Below are positions 23,011 through 34,349 of a stretch of 64,000 nucleotides of DNA, piece after piece. The stretch is taken from positions 22,412,235 through 22,476,234 of the forward strand of contig NC_063170.1 in assembly GCF_023159225.1 (NCBI RefSeq), read 5' to 3'. Below the pieces are notes generated by a model. It made no database searches. It saw only the letters and a list, made by a program, of their open reading frames with translations, and was not told where the DNA came from. The translations under genes and the position numbers were made by a program. Position 1 is the first letter of the stretch, and the number at the start of each line of letters is the position of its first letter. This stretch comes from Perognathus longimembris pacificus (lineage: Eukaryota; Chordata; Mammalia; Rodentia; Heteromyidae).

Positions 23011-23189
23011 CCAGGGGTGTTGCTGCAAATGCAGAACTTTCTGGATGTGGCTGAGAGGAAACACAGGTTGGCTTTGGCTAGAAGACATTTGTTCCTCCTT
23101 CCATATTTCTGTCACGTGCCAGCTTCTCTTCTACATTGCCCGCCTCCACCCCCCCACCCCTCCACCCCCCCACCCCTGTGCTGGTTAAG

Positions 23190-23385
23190 CAAGGGACTCT
23201 GGCACTCTGAGTGTCCTTAGGTGAGTTGCCTGACCTCTCTAGGAGCCCCAATTATCTCATCTGCATGATGGGTGGTTAGAATTGAGGACTGTGTGAGACA
23301 ATATATCCTAAGTGGGTGGGCATGAAGCTCCCGTGGGAGAAAGTCCTAATAAAGGCAGGCTATTATGGCTATAAGTATTTTTATT
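23190..23385 (+). mobile_element. MIR-like remnant
   Basis: 'ggtgagttgcctgacctctc', 'atctcatctgcatgatgggt' and 'gtgtgagacaatatat' follow the MIR core order. Confidence 0.5.
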
Positions 23386-23394
23386 TTGCCATCA

Positions 23395-23590
23395 GCTAAA
23401 CCATCTCCCCCTGCAAACATTTTATGTTGAAGCGCTACCCTCTCCCCCAATATGATTGTGTTTGGATACAAGATCTTTGAGGAGGAAATTGAGATTAAAG
23501 AGGTAGAAAGGATGAGTCTCATGGAATAGAGCTGGTGTCTTTATAAGAAAATGAAGATCCCTCTGTCTCTTCATGACTTAATGAGGGAGA
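23395..23590 (+). mobile_element. MLT1/MST-like (MaLR) LTR remnant
   Basis: 'tgttgaagcgctaccctctc', 'atatgattgtgtttggatac' and 'ctggtgtctttataagaaaa' follow the MaLR LTR order on the plus strand. Non-coding relic. Confidence 0.65.
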
Positions 23591-23672
23591 CAGTTAGCTT
23601 CATTCTTGCCTTTGTTTATCTGTTAAGATAAGAATGATACACAGACCCACTAGCCACATATGATCATTATAA

Positions 23673-23934
23673 AGATTGAATGAGCCAGGTGCCAATGTCT
23701 CAGGCCTGTAATCCTAAGTACTCAGTAGATCTGAGATCTGAGGATTGTGGTTTGAAGCCAGTTAAGGGCAGGAGAGGGCTCTTATCATCAACTAACCACC
23801 CAAAATCCAGAAGTGGAATGTGGGGCTAGAGTGGTAGAGTACATGCTTTGAGAAAATCACAACTCAAGGACAGTGCCCAGGCCCCGAGTTCAAGCCCCAG
23901 TATTTGCACAAACCCACACATGACAGATTGAATG
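23673..23934 (+). mobile_element. B1-Geo SINE with 10-bp target-site duplication
   Basis: Body 23683-23924 has B1 and Geo monomers and ends 'gttcaagccccag'. Exact duplications AGATTGAATG lie at 23673-23682 and 23925-23934. Confidence 0.9.
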
Positions 23935-23946
23935 TCAGTGCAGTCT

Positions 23947-24124
23947 AAGATCCTTGGTACAACTGGATAATGTATATATGCTTACCTGAACTAGGGAAGG
24001 GAAAGAAAAATGAGGGTGTAACAAATATGACAAGAAATGTACTCACTACCTTATTATGTAACTGTATCCCCTTTGCACATCACCTTGTCAATAAAATTTA
24101 ATTAAAAAAAAGATTCTTGGTACA
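23947..24124 (+). mobile_element. Short 5'-truncated L1 tail with target-site duplication
   Basis: Body 23962-24109 (148 bp) closely matches the 3' UTR end of the full-length L1 at 37.4 kb (complement): 'gaactagggaagggaaagaa', 'gacaagaaatgtactcacta', 'catcaccttgtcaataaaat'. Duplications AAGATCCTTGGTACA / AAGATTCTTGGTACA (one mismatch) lie at 23947-23961 and 24110-24124. Confidence 0.85.
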
Positions 24125-24339
24125 GATTCATCATGGACAACCAGTCAAATGTGAGCCATTATTAGTTCTGTAGAAGCAATTTTAAAATGTCCTATGTACC
24201 CAAACTAAAACCATAGTGACCTCTCATTTGTGCAAAATGTCATCACAAGACAATAAACAAGAAGTGAGACTTGGAGTGCAGTCAGTATTAGAAACTGAAC
24301 TTTGAATCTTTCCTCTATCACTTAAGCAATGTCCAAGAC

Positions 24340-24470
24340 CTTCTGCCTTTACTGTTTTCTGGGGAAGGTTTCACATTTTTTCTGTGTCTGGCCTTGGACA
24401 ATAATCCTCCTGTCTCTGCTTCCTGCGTAGCTGGGATTAGAGCTATGCACCACTGTACTTGGTGAGGTGA
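24340..24470 (-). mobile_element. B1-like SINE remnant
   Basis: 'tgcgtagctgggattagagc' and 'ctatgcaccactgtacttgg' are a B1 complement. Confidence 0.65.
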
Positions 24471-25029
24471 GTCCTTTTAAGGAAGAAAAATACAAGTATA
24501 GGGCACAGGGTTTTATATTTCATTTTATTTTATTTCTACAGGGTTTTTTTTTTAAAAACAAGGACAGATGTCCAACATCTGTCAGGTAAGTAGACAAGTG
24601 GGCTCTGACACAGCACACCTGGTGGGAGCCCATGGGGCCTATAAAGATGAGAGTCTGGTCTGTGCAGTGAGAAACTCCAGGGCATAAAATTCTAGCCAGT
24701 GCAGATCTCAAGAGCAGCTCTGGTTCAAGGCACACGTGAGCCAGGTGCTTAGCCCCCACAAGCCACACCTGCACTGGTTGTACATGCTAACTGCCTCATT
24801 TTCCAGCCTTCTGATGCCTGCCTGCTCTGGTAGGGAAGACTCTCCATAAACTTTCCCTTTTTGTTTTGGTTCAGCTGATAATGAATGTGCATTTCACTGA
24901 TGGAGTGATGGTGGATCCATTTGGATCCAGAGTGGAGTAGCTTGCTTGTCCTCCTGCCCAGCCTGGGAAATCACCCTGGTGGGTTGGCGTGCCTTTTGCC
25001 CATCCCCCTTCCAATGTGCCAGGCCTTGC

Positions 25030-25200
25030 CATCACAGAGTTCATTCAGCTCAGCTAATTCTGACAGCCCTTCCACGAAGAGTGCATTATTATGTTCATTT
25101 TAACAGCAAGTGCAGAGACCTCAGGTGACTTGTTTAGGTACATTCAGCAAGCAAAAGCTAGAGGTAGAGTTTAAACCTTGTAATCAGACTCCAAAATCTT
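25030..25200 (+). mobile_element. MIR-like remnant
   Basis: 'attatgttcattttaacagc', 'gcagagacctcaggtgactt' and 'gctagaggtagagtttaaac' follow the MIR core and right end. The flanks (24471-25030, 25200-25387) are unique with no gene seen. Confidence 0.6.
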
Positions 25201-25387
25201 CACCCCCACACAGGGACCCCACACACCACTTGGCATCCTTTATAACTGTGCAAAAATCACAATTCCCATCCCGTATTTGGGGGAGGGGACCCAGTGTTTA
25301 TTTATGTTGGTGCTTCTGCGTGCCGCACATCAAGCATGGTACATCAAAGAATTCAAATATCCCATCATGAAACTGGCAATCTCATCA

Positions 25388-25621
25388 GGCAGCAGTGGCT
25401 CATGTCTGTAATCCTAGCTACTCAGGAGGCTGAGATCTGAAGGTTGCGGTTCAAAATAAGCCTGGGCAGGAAAGTCTGTGAGACTCTTATCTCCAATTAA
25501 GTACAAAAAAAAAAAAAAATCATCTGGAAGCAAAGCTGTGGCTTAAGTAGCAGAGTGCTGGCCTTGAGTGAAAAAGCTAAGGGACAATGCACTGGCTCTG
25601 AGTTCAAGCCCTAGGACCAGA
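25388..25621 (+). mobile_element. B1-Geo SINE
   Basis: B1 core 'ctgtaatcctagctactcag', linker with an internal A15 run at 25505-25519, then Geo monomer 'gcaaagctgtggcttaagta' to 'gagttcaagccctaggacca'. Confidence 0.9.
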
Positions 25622-25800
25622 GCAAAAAAGAAAAAGAAAGGAAGGAGGAAGGGAGGGAAGGAGGGAGGGAGGGAGGGAGGGAGGGAGGGAGGGAGGGAGG
25701 GAAGGAGGGAGGGAGGGAGGAAGAAAGGAAAGGGGGAGGGAGGGAGGGAGGAAAAAGGGAAAGAGGGAAGAAGGAAGGGAGGGAGGAAGGGAAAAAGTAA
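25622..25800 (+). repeat. (GGGA)n/(GGAA)n purine tract, about 175 bp
   Basis: Almost pure purine strand seeded by the A/G-rich tail of the preceding B1-Geo. It produces long false Gly/Arg/Lys (plus) and Ser/Pro/Leu (minus) frames. Likely able to form triplex or quadruplex structures. Confidence 0.97.
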
Positions 25801-26449
25801 AGCAACTCCTAGTCTGTTCCCTGTTTAGACAGCACTGAAGTCTCCCTACCTTTTGTTATGGGATCTCATTTCTGACTTGATGAAAACATTCATAATAGAC
25901 AATCAAGTGCTGATTCCTTGCAAAGGACAATGTCGTGTTTGTTAAATATATATGTACGTGAACACGAGTCTTCAGTGGCAGGATTCTGATGCCTTTTCAA
26001 TGGCAGCGTAGGCAGAGCCCCAGGGAAGAAAGCTGGGAGCCCCTAAAGGGTCTCTTCTAGGATGGTGATCGGTGGACAGCTCTTGTGTGACAAGATACAT
26101 AGTTTCTTTTCAGCAACAGGCAGATTATCGGTTACTATAGTTTCCCTAATGCTCAAATACAGCCCAGGCCTAAGCTGAACAGAATAGGTTGAAAGTGCCG
26201 AAATTTGGCCCGGGAAACCACATGTTGAGAATCGGAGCCCAAACAAAGCAAAAAGCACATCTCTCTGGTCTTTGATGTCTTTTCTGAGAGATGTAGAGTG
26301 AGAAAAATACAACCAGCGCTCTGGCCAGGGGCTTGATGGGCCCCTGTGACAATGAGCAGCCCGAGTGGGAGCTGAGCACAATGTCCTCAATCCCAGGCAT
26401 CCCCGTCCCTGGACAGGAGGCTCACAAACACCCTGCTGGAAACAAGGCA
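25801..26449. other. Unique sequence, no gene seen
   Basis: A 135-codon minus-strand frame (26043-26450) has no domain and no splice context. Probably chance. Confidence 0.4.
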
Positions 26450-26910
26450 TTTCAACCCGACTTTCTCAGAAAGTTCCAGCCTCCTCAGCCCAGCTAAAGC
26501 TGGCCCTTTTACAGCTTTCTTGCTAAGTCAGGCAGCGCGGTCACTAAAACGTCCCCAGTGCTTCTAGCCGCCTAAAGCTACCTTTGGAGCCATTTTCTGC
26601 CTACTTTGAATTTTCCTCCATTTGCATAAACATCTTTTCTCCAGTTCTGCAAAAGATAATCTTGCTCCCCTCCAATAATTTATCTCTGCTCTAAAATATT
26701 GCCTGGTGGATTCCCTTGGAGATGACGTTTTTCATAAACGGGATTAAATTAACCACTATTTATGGCGGCAATGTGAGTTCCTCCTCTTCTGCGGAGATCT
26801 GTTTATTTCATTTTGCTTTTTATTTAAATTTAGGGAGCAAGATAAATGTGCTTTTGTATTCAGAGGTCTCTATCCATCAGCAGATGCCTGCATCTGGGAA
26901 AAGAAGTGTG
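26450..26910. promoter_or_regulatory. Candidate conserved non-coding element with POU/forkhead motifs
   Basis: Repeat-free and AT-rich with a perfect octamer ATTTGCAT at 26620-26627 overlapping a forkhead-like ATAAACA at 26626-26632. Several AATTTA/TAATTTAT strings follow. A purine-rich stretch (26920-27000) borders it. Regulatory role is inferred. Confidence 0.4.
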
Positions 26911-27489
26911 TGGCACATTAGAAGAGAGAGAGGAAAAGAGGGAGAGGGAGAGAGGGGAAGGGAGGGAGAGGGGGAGACAGAGAGACTGAGAGAAGGATCC
27001 AGTCATGACTGCAGAGTTCTGAATGGTTTCGGGGAGTTGTTGCTGTATTGTGCCCCAGGTTGTCATTAGTTCTTTATAATGTTTCATGAAAAATATCTAA
27101 TTGTAACAACTGTATGCCCCCCAGTGAATGTCTCCCCCCCCAATTGAAGTGCTCACAATGGCCATAGGAATAACTGTCCTTGAATTTTCAGTCCTTTGTG
27201 AGCTGTCAATAGGCTTACAATGTGCTGAGTTAGGAGGCATATTAATGGGCAGATGCAATGAGGGCCATTCTTCTACCTCAAATCTTCTTATGCAAATACC
27301 CCATGAATTCAGTTCAAAGCCCTGCCTTCAAAATGAGCCGAGCCCCCTCTCAGAAAGGGACCCCGGGAAGAAAAGTGACATGAGAAAAGTTTAGACACTT
27401 GTTTTTATAACTGAACATGATCTTGTTACCATAATCTGATACTGGTCACTTGCATGGCCGGCTTGTAGGATTTTAAACCCTTAACAGAG

Positions 27490-27730
27490 ATAGATAATCT
27501 CCGTCTTTGTAGAAGTGTGGACAGATTCCCGGGGCGCGCAGGAAAGCCGGCACTGAGAAGCGCAGTGCATGCTTTCTCAAACAAAACTTTTCATGATAAA
27601 AGCTTTTATCCTCTGATAATCACCAGGGAGATTTCGGTGGTGTGGGTAAGGCTGGCAAAGGCCAGAAAAGGCAAGGTTTTTAAAGATGAAAACAACCACT
27701 TCGGAGATGATCCTTGATCTGCTGGAATCA
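27490..27730. promoter_or_regulatory. Candidate conserved non-coding element
   Basis: Non-repetitive sequence with a small CpG cluster ('ccggggcgcgcaggaaagcc' at 27529) and AT-rich core. The 66-codon plus frame (27517-27717) has no domain. Confidence 0.3.
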
Positions 27731-28966
27731 GCTCTCCAGATTCCCAAAACAGCAGGTGGGGAGTTTTCCAAGATCCCCCAAGGCAGCTGAGCCCGGGTGC
27801 TCACCCTCAGCCTCGGCCGAGAGCTGTCATCAGAGGCTAGCTAACATTGCTGCTCACCACAAGGTGCTATACATTTTGACCCTTCTTGATCCTTTATACC
27901 TATCAACTCATGTAGGTTTCAGAAACCCCTGGAAGTAGCTCCTATTACTTTTTTTCTTCTCATTTATATTAGTTAGGCAAGGGGATTTTATTTTGACAGG
28001 TCCATATTTGCAGGCAATATACCTTGATCAGATTCACCACCTCTGTCACTCTCCCTCACCCCCTTCCTTCCCCAACCAATCTAAACAAACTTCATTTTTC
28101 AACACCCACATTTGTTCATAAAGAATTTTGACCATATTTGCTCTCCTTCACCCTCTTAGCTGACCCCTCCTCTTCCCCTTAGTACCCATCCCCCCCCCAA
28201 GCAGAACCTGTTTTACATTCCTGTCATTCACCTTTTTAAAAATTTTATTGTCAAATTGATGTAAGAGAGGTTACAGTTTCATATGTTAGGCATTGGGTAC
28301 ATTTCCTACTTTTAAGTGTATGTTAACTGTTCAAAAAGGGTTTCACCACAGCATTTCACGCATGTGTACTTCAATCCAACTGACCCTTCCCATTTTTTAC
28401 TCTTACTTGCCCCCCTGCCCATATTATTAAAAAAGTTCCACAATTAGAAACAGATTACGTAATATGAAGATATATCTATATATTCCTGTGTTCATTATCT
28501 TTTAGATCCAGCATCCATAGCATGAGAGAAAACATGTTACTTTTGTTCTTCTGCACCTGGCTTTCCTTAACCTTATAGTCTCCAGCTCCATCCATTTTCC
28601 TAATCTTCCCTAGTTTCAGTTTCAAGTCTTAAGAACATTGATCCACTTCAGATTGATAATAGCACAGAGTGAAAGAGTGGAATCTAGTTTCAGTCTTCTG
28701 CATGTGAATGTCTCCTTTCTCAGGCACTTCTCCGTGAAGAATGACATTGGGAATTTAACACGAATTGCATCAAATCTGTAGATTACTTTCTGCACTATGG
28801 CTATTTTTGCAACGGATGTCTTTCCATCTTTGGTGTCTTCTTCAATTTCTTCCTTCAAATTTTTATACTGTTTCACTGTAGAGGTCTTTAACTTCCCATG
28901 TTAAATGTGTTCCTAGGGTTCTCTTGTTTTGCTTTGTTTTTGAGGCCATTCTGAATAAAATTAGGT

Positions 28967-29200
28967 TTCTGATTTCTTCTCTTTTCTTTTCTTTTTTGCC
29001 AGCCCTGGGGCTTGGACTCAGGGCTTGAGCACTGGCCTGTCTTCTTTTTGCTCAAAGCTAGCACTTTGCCACTTGAGCTACAGTGCCATTTCCAGCTTTT
29101 TCTATATATGTGGTGCTGAGGAATCGAACCCAGGGCTTCATGTACAAGAGGTAAGCACTCTTGCCACCAGGTCATATTCCCAGCCCTCTTCTGATTTCTT
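28967..29200 (-). mobile_element. IDL-Geo SINE with 12-bp target-site duplication
   Basis: Body 28979-29188. The plus strand shows a T/C-rich tail, Geo complement ('ggggcttggactcagggctt', 'cacttgagctacagtgccat'), then the ID-like complement ('gtgctgaggaatcgaaccca', 'tgccaccaggtcatattccc'). TTCTGATTTCTT is duplicated at 28967-28978 and 29189-29200, inside the old L1. Confidence 0.95.
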
Positions 29201-30004
29201 TCTCAGCCTGTTCACTGCTGTACATAGAGAAGCTACTAGTGTATTTTGTATGTTCATTTTGTATCTGCTATATTACTGAAGATGTTTGCCAGAATTAGAA
29301 ATTTGGAAATGGAACCTGTAAGTTCCTTCAAATACAATGTAAACTGCAAATAAAAATAAAGTGACTTCTTCCTTCCCTATTTGGAAGCCTTTTATTTCTT
29401 TCTCTTGCTTTATTGCTCTGGCTAGGAAGTCTATATTGCATAGGAGTGGAGAGTTTACGTGTCTCATGCCATTGGACTTCAGGCACATGGCTTTCCTTTT
29501 CTTCTCATTTAGTATCATACCAACTATATACCTGTTGTATGTTGTCTTTATTATGTTGAGGTATATTCATTCTTTTATCATTAAAGGAATTTTTGGCAAA
29601 GGCTTTTGTCTATCAATTGAGAAAATAACATAATTCTTTAATTCTGTGTATGTGACATATTACACTTATTGATTTTGTACATGCTCAACAACCTGGCATC
29701 TCTGAAGTAAAGCCAAGTTGATTTTAATATATGACCTTTTGAATATGTCAGTGAATTTGGATTAGAAGAACTTTATCTAGTATTTTGTGTTGACAGTCAC
29801 AGAAAGACTGGCCTACAATTCTTTCTTTCTGTGTGTCTTTTTCCCATTTGAGAATGAGTTTGATACTAGCTTAATAGAAAGAGTTTGATAATGTTCTTCC
29901 TTTTCCAGTTCATAGACGAGTTGGAGAAATATCAGTAGAGAGAAATATTGGTAGTTGTTCTGACCTTTGTTGGAAAACTCTTTATACTGCTTCAACTTCA
30001 TTGC

Positions 30005-30070
30005 ATACATTATATATAATATTATATATAACAAATATATAATCATATATATCATATACAATATATAAGC
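30005..30070. repeat. AT-rich low-complexity tract
   Basis: TATA/ATAT-rich stretch within the old L1. Confidence 0.85.
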
Positions 30071-30634
30071 TTACATCATCTTGATTCAATCTTGGTAGAT
30101 CAAAAGCATCTAAAATGTATTCACTTCTTTAGATTTTCAATTTTATTTGAAAACAGGTTTTCAAAATATTCCCTCATGATCTTCTAGATTTCATTTGCAT
30201 TTGTTGTGGTAAACACATTTTTATCTAATTTTATTTATTTGGGTTCCTCCTCCTGTTAAATTGGCAAAGATTTATTAATTTTATTTCTCTTTTCAAAGAA
30301 ACCAATGTTTTGTTTCATCGATTCTTTGTATAGTTATTGTTTGTTTTATTCTTTTGTCTCCATTTCATTGATTTCTACCCTAATCAATATTATTTCTTTC
30401 CATCTCCTAGCTTAAGGTTTGGCTTTTCCTAGGCTTTTCAGGCCATTTATTTGAGACGTGATTTTATTTTGCTTTGATGTAGGTGATCATAGCCCAAATC
30501 TTCCCACTGAAGAGTACTAGGAACTTGAAGATTTCCCCTCTCATTTCTTTATTAACCCACACACTTACCATTCAACAGTATTCAGTCTGCACTGAATGTT
30601 TTGAATATTGTATGTTTGAATATTTTGTGGAGTC

Positions 30635-30722
30635 TCTTCTGATGTCAAGTAGCTCCTACTGTTGTCCCCATTGTACAGATGAGAAAAATGAAGGAAAGAT
30701 TAAGTGAATTCCTTCTCAGCAT
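30635..30722 (+). mobile_element. MIR-like remnant
   Basis: 'ttgtccccattgtacagatg' followed by 'agaaaaatgaaggaaagatt' and 'aagtgaattcc' is the MIR core order. Confidence 0.7.
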
Positions 30723-31189
30723 GAAGGAATTGGAAAGCCCTTTAAGGAGAAATCTGCTTTGGGCAGGCTAGCTGGTTCCAGGATGAAATGGAAATTCCTC
30801 CTCACCCCAGATATATAGGAATCTTTGCCTGCCAGAAGTAGCTCCTCTCCCCCTTCCCCTAACCTGTATGAGAAAATCTGGCCATCTGGCCTCAGTGAAG
30901 GGTTCTTTCATTCTTGACACAGTTATAGGATAAGCTTGTATTTACAAAACATTTCCCAAGGAGAATGCAGGTTCAATAGTAATGTCCCTTTATCTACACA
31001 GTACTATAGCTGTTTATATGTCCAGATACCATGGCCACTCTTCAGTTAAACACACTGAGACATAATATTACAAATTGAAAGTCAGTTGTGTTGCTTAACA
31101 AGAAGTGGCAGATTGTGTGATATCATTATTAGCAGTAACATCCAGCATTATCTTAACTATTTATTCATTTATCTACTGACTGTCAATTC

Positions 31190-31300
31190 ATTTTTCCCTC
31201 ATCCCCATGCTGGGAAGGCTGACTTAAAGTGTCCATTTATAGCTGAGGAAACTGAAGACTTGGGGAAGGGGACAGGGCTGAGGGTTGAACCCAGGAATGT
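31190..31300 (+). mobile_element. MIR-like remnant
   Basis: 'atttatagctgaggaaactg' and 'gagggttgaacccaggaatg' match the MIR core and right end. Confidence 0.6.
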
Positions 31301-31984
31301 AAACAACTCTCTGTTCCATACCATCAAGATCCCTGCCTGCATTTCCCATTATCTATACTGAAATCTTCCCTCCTGCTGGGACACACTAACTTACCTCTTG
31401 CCACCCATGCCTGGCATCTGTGTTTTCATACCCTCTGTGTGTGTTCTTGGTTAATTCCATGTATTGCCTTGCCATTTATTGCTAGTGTGTGTGCATGTAC
31501 ATTTGTGGCTTAGGGTCTAGAGGATAGTCATGGGAAGGGAAGGAAGAGAAGAAACAAGACCAAGTAACAAAAATCTTGGGGTTCACTGAAAAATAGCCTA
31601 AAGCACAAAATATCTCATTTCCAGGACTTGCCAGAAACAAATCCAATAGCAAAGGGTAAAGTATGACTGACTATGCTCAGCAAAATACATAACAACAGTA
31701 ATAGCAATGATGGTGCTAAACGCAAGAACAGGCACTCATTATTTATGATTCATTGTCCTACTATTTATGGATGAGACAATACTAAGGAACAAACCTTGCA
31801 AAATGTGGAATGAAATCCAGCAGTTCAGACATTGGATAGGGCAAGAGAAGATGAGTAACTGCTGACAGTCTGCATAAAGAGAATGCCACAGATAGAAGTA
31901 ATTTTTTTTTCCTTCAACGTAGTGTAGCTGGAAGGCTAAAACCAAGGTAGAGCAGGGCTGGGCTGAGCTGGCCCTTCTCTTCCT
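31300..31984. other. Unique sequence, no gene seen
   Basis: Nothing recognised on either strand. Confidence 0.4.
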
Positions 31985-32165
31985 GCCCTCATCAGCAGAT
32001 GGCCACCTTCTCTTTGTGTCTCACATGGGTGCCCATCAGATTAGGGCTGCAATGTTATGAATTAGTTGAACCTTAGCCTCTTTCCAGAGCGTATCTTCAA
32101 ATAAAGTTACACAGGGAATTAGGATTTCAACATATAAATCTGGGATGAACATAGTTCATCACAAG
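31985..32165 (-). mobile_element. MLT1-like (MaLR) LTR fragment
   Basis: The plus strand shows 'ctttgtgtctcacatgggtg', 'gatcaaataaagttacac'-like spacing around 32095-32110 and 'ttaggatttcaacatataaa', the complement of MLT1 order. Confidence 0.55.
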
Positions 32166-33899
32166 AGGAACAGAACATCTGAGAACACCCTTGAAGATGA
32201 TAGAATTCAAGATGGCCAGGAACCAATGAGTGATTTGAACACAGGAGATATAAGCAGGGAAGTTAGTTTTGTTTGTTCTGTGCAATTTTAACAATGGGAG
32301 TGGGGGAAGAGAGAACACACCAATTTTTTCAGCTTCTTTCAACAAAAAGAATAAAAAGCTCTAGTAATGCTGAGTCTTCCCTTCTTGAGCAGCCATAGCC
32401 TTGCCTAGAGCTTGGGAGAGGATTCGGGGGTTACTTTTCCAGTTTCCACCATTTCCTATTATACAGATCTATGATTCCTCACCCAAACTTTAGAGGCTCA
32501 AGCACATACCTTTTAAATTATAAAGAGATATTTAATGCTCCTATATGTACTGTCTTACACACCCACTCCCCCGGGGGTGTCGGGACAGTATTCCCACAGT
32601 CAATCACACTAATATCTCTCTAGTAAAGTGCATGCATATTCACACTGAGTGCAATGAATAAAGGCTTTGAGAAGGTTCTCTCCCATCTGCCCTGGGCACA
32701 TTTTGCTGCCAAGTCAGATCAGGTCAGAACAGGTTTGGCCACAAGTGATTTACAGCAAACCTGGAGAGCCAGAGCATTTAGGATTTGGGGACTTTCAGAT
32801 CAAGGCTGTAGTCCTGTCTTACAAGCAGCTGACTTACTCACCTGTCTTCTGATCTAGCCCCAAGGGACACCTGCATTATAACTTCTGTTCTAAAAGGCCA
32901 AGAGTCCACAATAGGATAAAGGCTGGGAGGAGATGAGTTTCTAGACACAAAGGGCTGGAGGCAGTCAAGTGTTGGGAGGATTTCAGGGAGCTCTTTTCTA
33001 GCCAAGGTTTAATGAAACTAATTTACTTTAAAACAATTTCTGGAAAGGGAAGCATACTTTAGAAGATCCTTTAGAATTAAAGAAAAAGAAAAGTGCAGTG
33101 TAAACTGAAAAGAGATGAGTCCTCAAGCCAGGAAAAGACATGGGGAAACTTAAATGTGCATTAGTAAGTGAAATGAATTAGTAAGTCTGAAATACCTACA
33201 AACTCTATCAAATTCTGAGAAGAGCCAAACTATACAGTGAAAAACATCATGGCATCCAAGGGTCGGGAGAGGGGAGGGATGAACAGGCACAGCACGGAGA
33301 AGTATTAGGGCTGTGAAACTGCTCTGTATGCCCCTAAACTGGGAGGCACATTGACCCAAATTCATACAAACTACAACACCCAGAACCAGCTCTAGACTTT
33401 AGGTGATGGAGAGGCCTCAAGGTAGGCTCATCAGTTGTAACAAATGAATCACCTTAGTGGGCAATGTCAATAATGATGGAGGTTTTGCACAGGTGGGGGT
33501 AGGAATACTACAGGAAATCTGACGCTTTCTCTCAATTTGACTGTAAGCCCAGAATTGCTCTCTGCTGAAAAGATTGTGATGCATGACCCTGTGTCCACCG
33601 GTGTTCTCAACAAGTACCCACTGAAGCTCATCCTGGGCCTTGGGCTGGGAGATGGCCACCCTGGAGGACTCCATACAACTCCACATGTTGGTCTTGAGCT
33701 TAGCCACTGGAGGACACAGTTCGCACTATCACTGACATCGTCATCCAAACGTTGCTTCCCAGCTCTGCCCCATTGAGTTAGAACAGGTCAGAATGCCAAA
33801 GGGTGTCAGGATCATCTTAGACAAGTCACATGGAAAGCCAAACTTTCTTCACAATGCCAACTATAGCCAAACCTAGAAAGAAAAGACACACAGACAAAA
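32166..33899. other. Unique sequence, no gene seen
   Basis: A pair of minus-strand frames at 33417-33748 overlap each other and have no recognised domain. A processed-pseudogene origin cannot be excluded but I cannot support it. Confidence 0.4.
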
Positions 33900-33902
33900 A
33901 CT

Positions 33903-34115
33903 GCAGCATTGGTAGTATAGGCCTAGCATTCTGGCTACTCAGGAGATGGAAGTTGGAGACTCATGGTTCCAGGTTGACCCTGGATGAAAGCATGAAATCA
34001 TATCTGAAAAACAAATGAAAGCAAAAGGACTGGGAGTATGGCTGAAGTAGTAGAGTGCCAGCCTAGCAAAGATGAGGTCCTGAGTCCAGTCCCTAGTGCC
34101 ACCAATAAAAGAGAA
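33903..34115 (+). mobile_element. B1-ID part of the composite SINE
   Basis: B1 (about 33903-34005) is joined by the linker 'aaaacaaatgaaagcaaaag' to an ID monomer 'actgggagtatggctgaagt' ending 'gtcctgagtccagtccc'. The same linker joins the second B1 and ID at 54.2 kb. Confidence 0.75.
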
Positions 34116-34127
34116 AAGGAAAAAAAA

Positions 34128-34349
34128 GACCCTGATTTTTTTTCTTTTTTGCCAGTCCTGGGGCTTGAACTCAGGGCCTGAGCACTGTCCCTGGCTTCTT
34201 TTTGCTCTAGGCTAGCACTCTGCCACTTGAGCTACAGCACCACTTCTGGCCTTTTCTATATATGTGGTGCTGAGGAATCAAATCCAGGGTTCATGTATTC
34301 AAGGCAAGCACTCTTGCCACTAGGCCATATTCCCAGCCCGACCCTGATT
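34128..34349 (-). mobile_element. IDL-Geo SINE with 10-bp target-site duplication
   Basis: Body 34138-34339, both monomers complete (Geo complement 'ggggcttgaactcagggcct'; ID-like complement ending 'gccatattcccagcc'). GACCCTGATT is repeated exactly at 34128-34137 and 34340-34349. Confidence 0.96.

Larger units (their letters stand above)
28236..30480 (-). mobile_element. Old L1 3' half (ORF2 RT to 3' UTR)
   Basis: The 3' end is marked at 28236-28310 by the complement of the terminal L1 block ('taacatatgaaactgtaac', 'tcaatttgacaataaaat'). Degenerate ORF2 reverse-transcriptase coding DNA extends to about 30480 on the minus strand. Two short minus-strand frames keep RT-region similarity (28622-28876 and 29273-29518). 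The sequence just 3' of it (27965-28235) also looks like L1 3' UTR but is less certain. No functional protein is possible. Confidence 0.8.

Noticed and set aside
25568..25828. Gly/Arg/Lys-rich and Ser/Pro-rich frames
   Set aside because: Products of the purine tract on its two strands.
26043..26450. 135-codon minus-strand open frame
   Set aside because: No domain, no paralogy signal, no splice or promoter context; sits beside repeat-free non-coding-looking DNA with frames open on the same strand in other phases.
33417..33748. Two overlapping minus-strand frames, possible processed pseudogene
   Set aside because: I could not recognise a parent gene in either frame and saw no poly-A or duplication.
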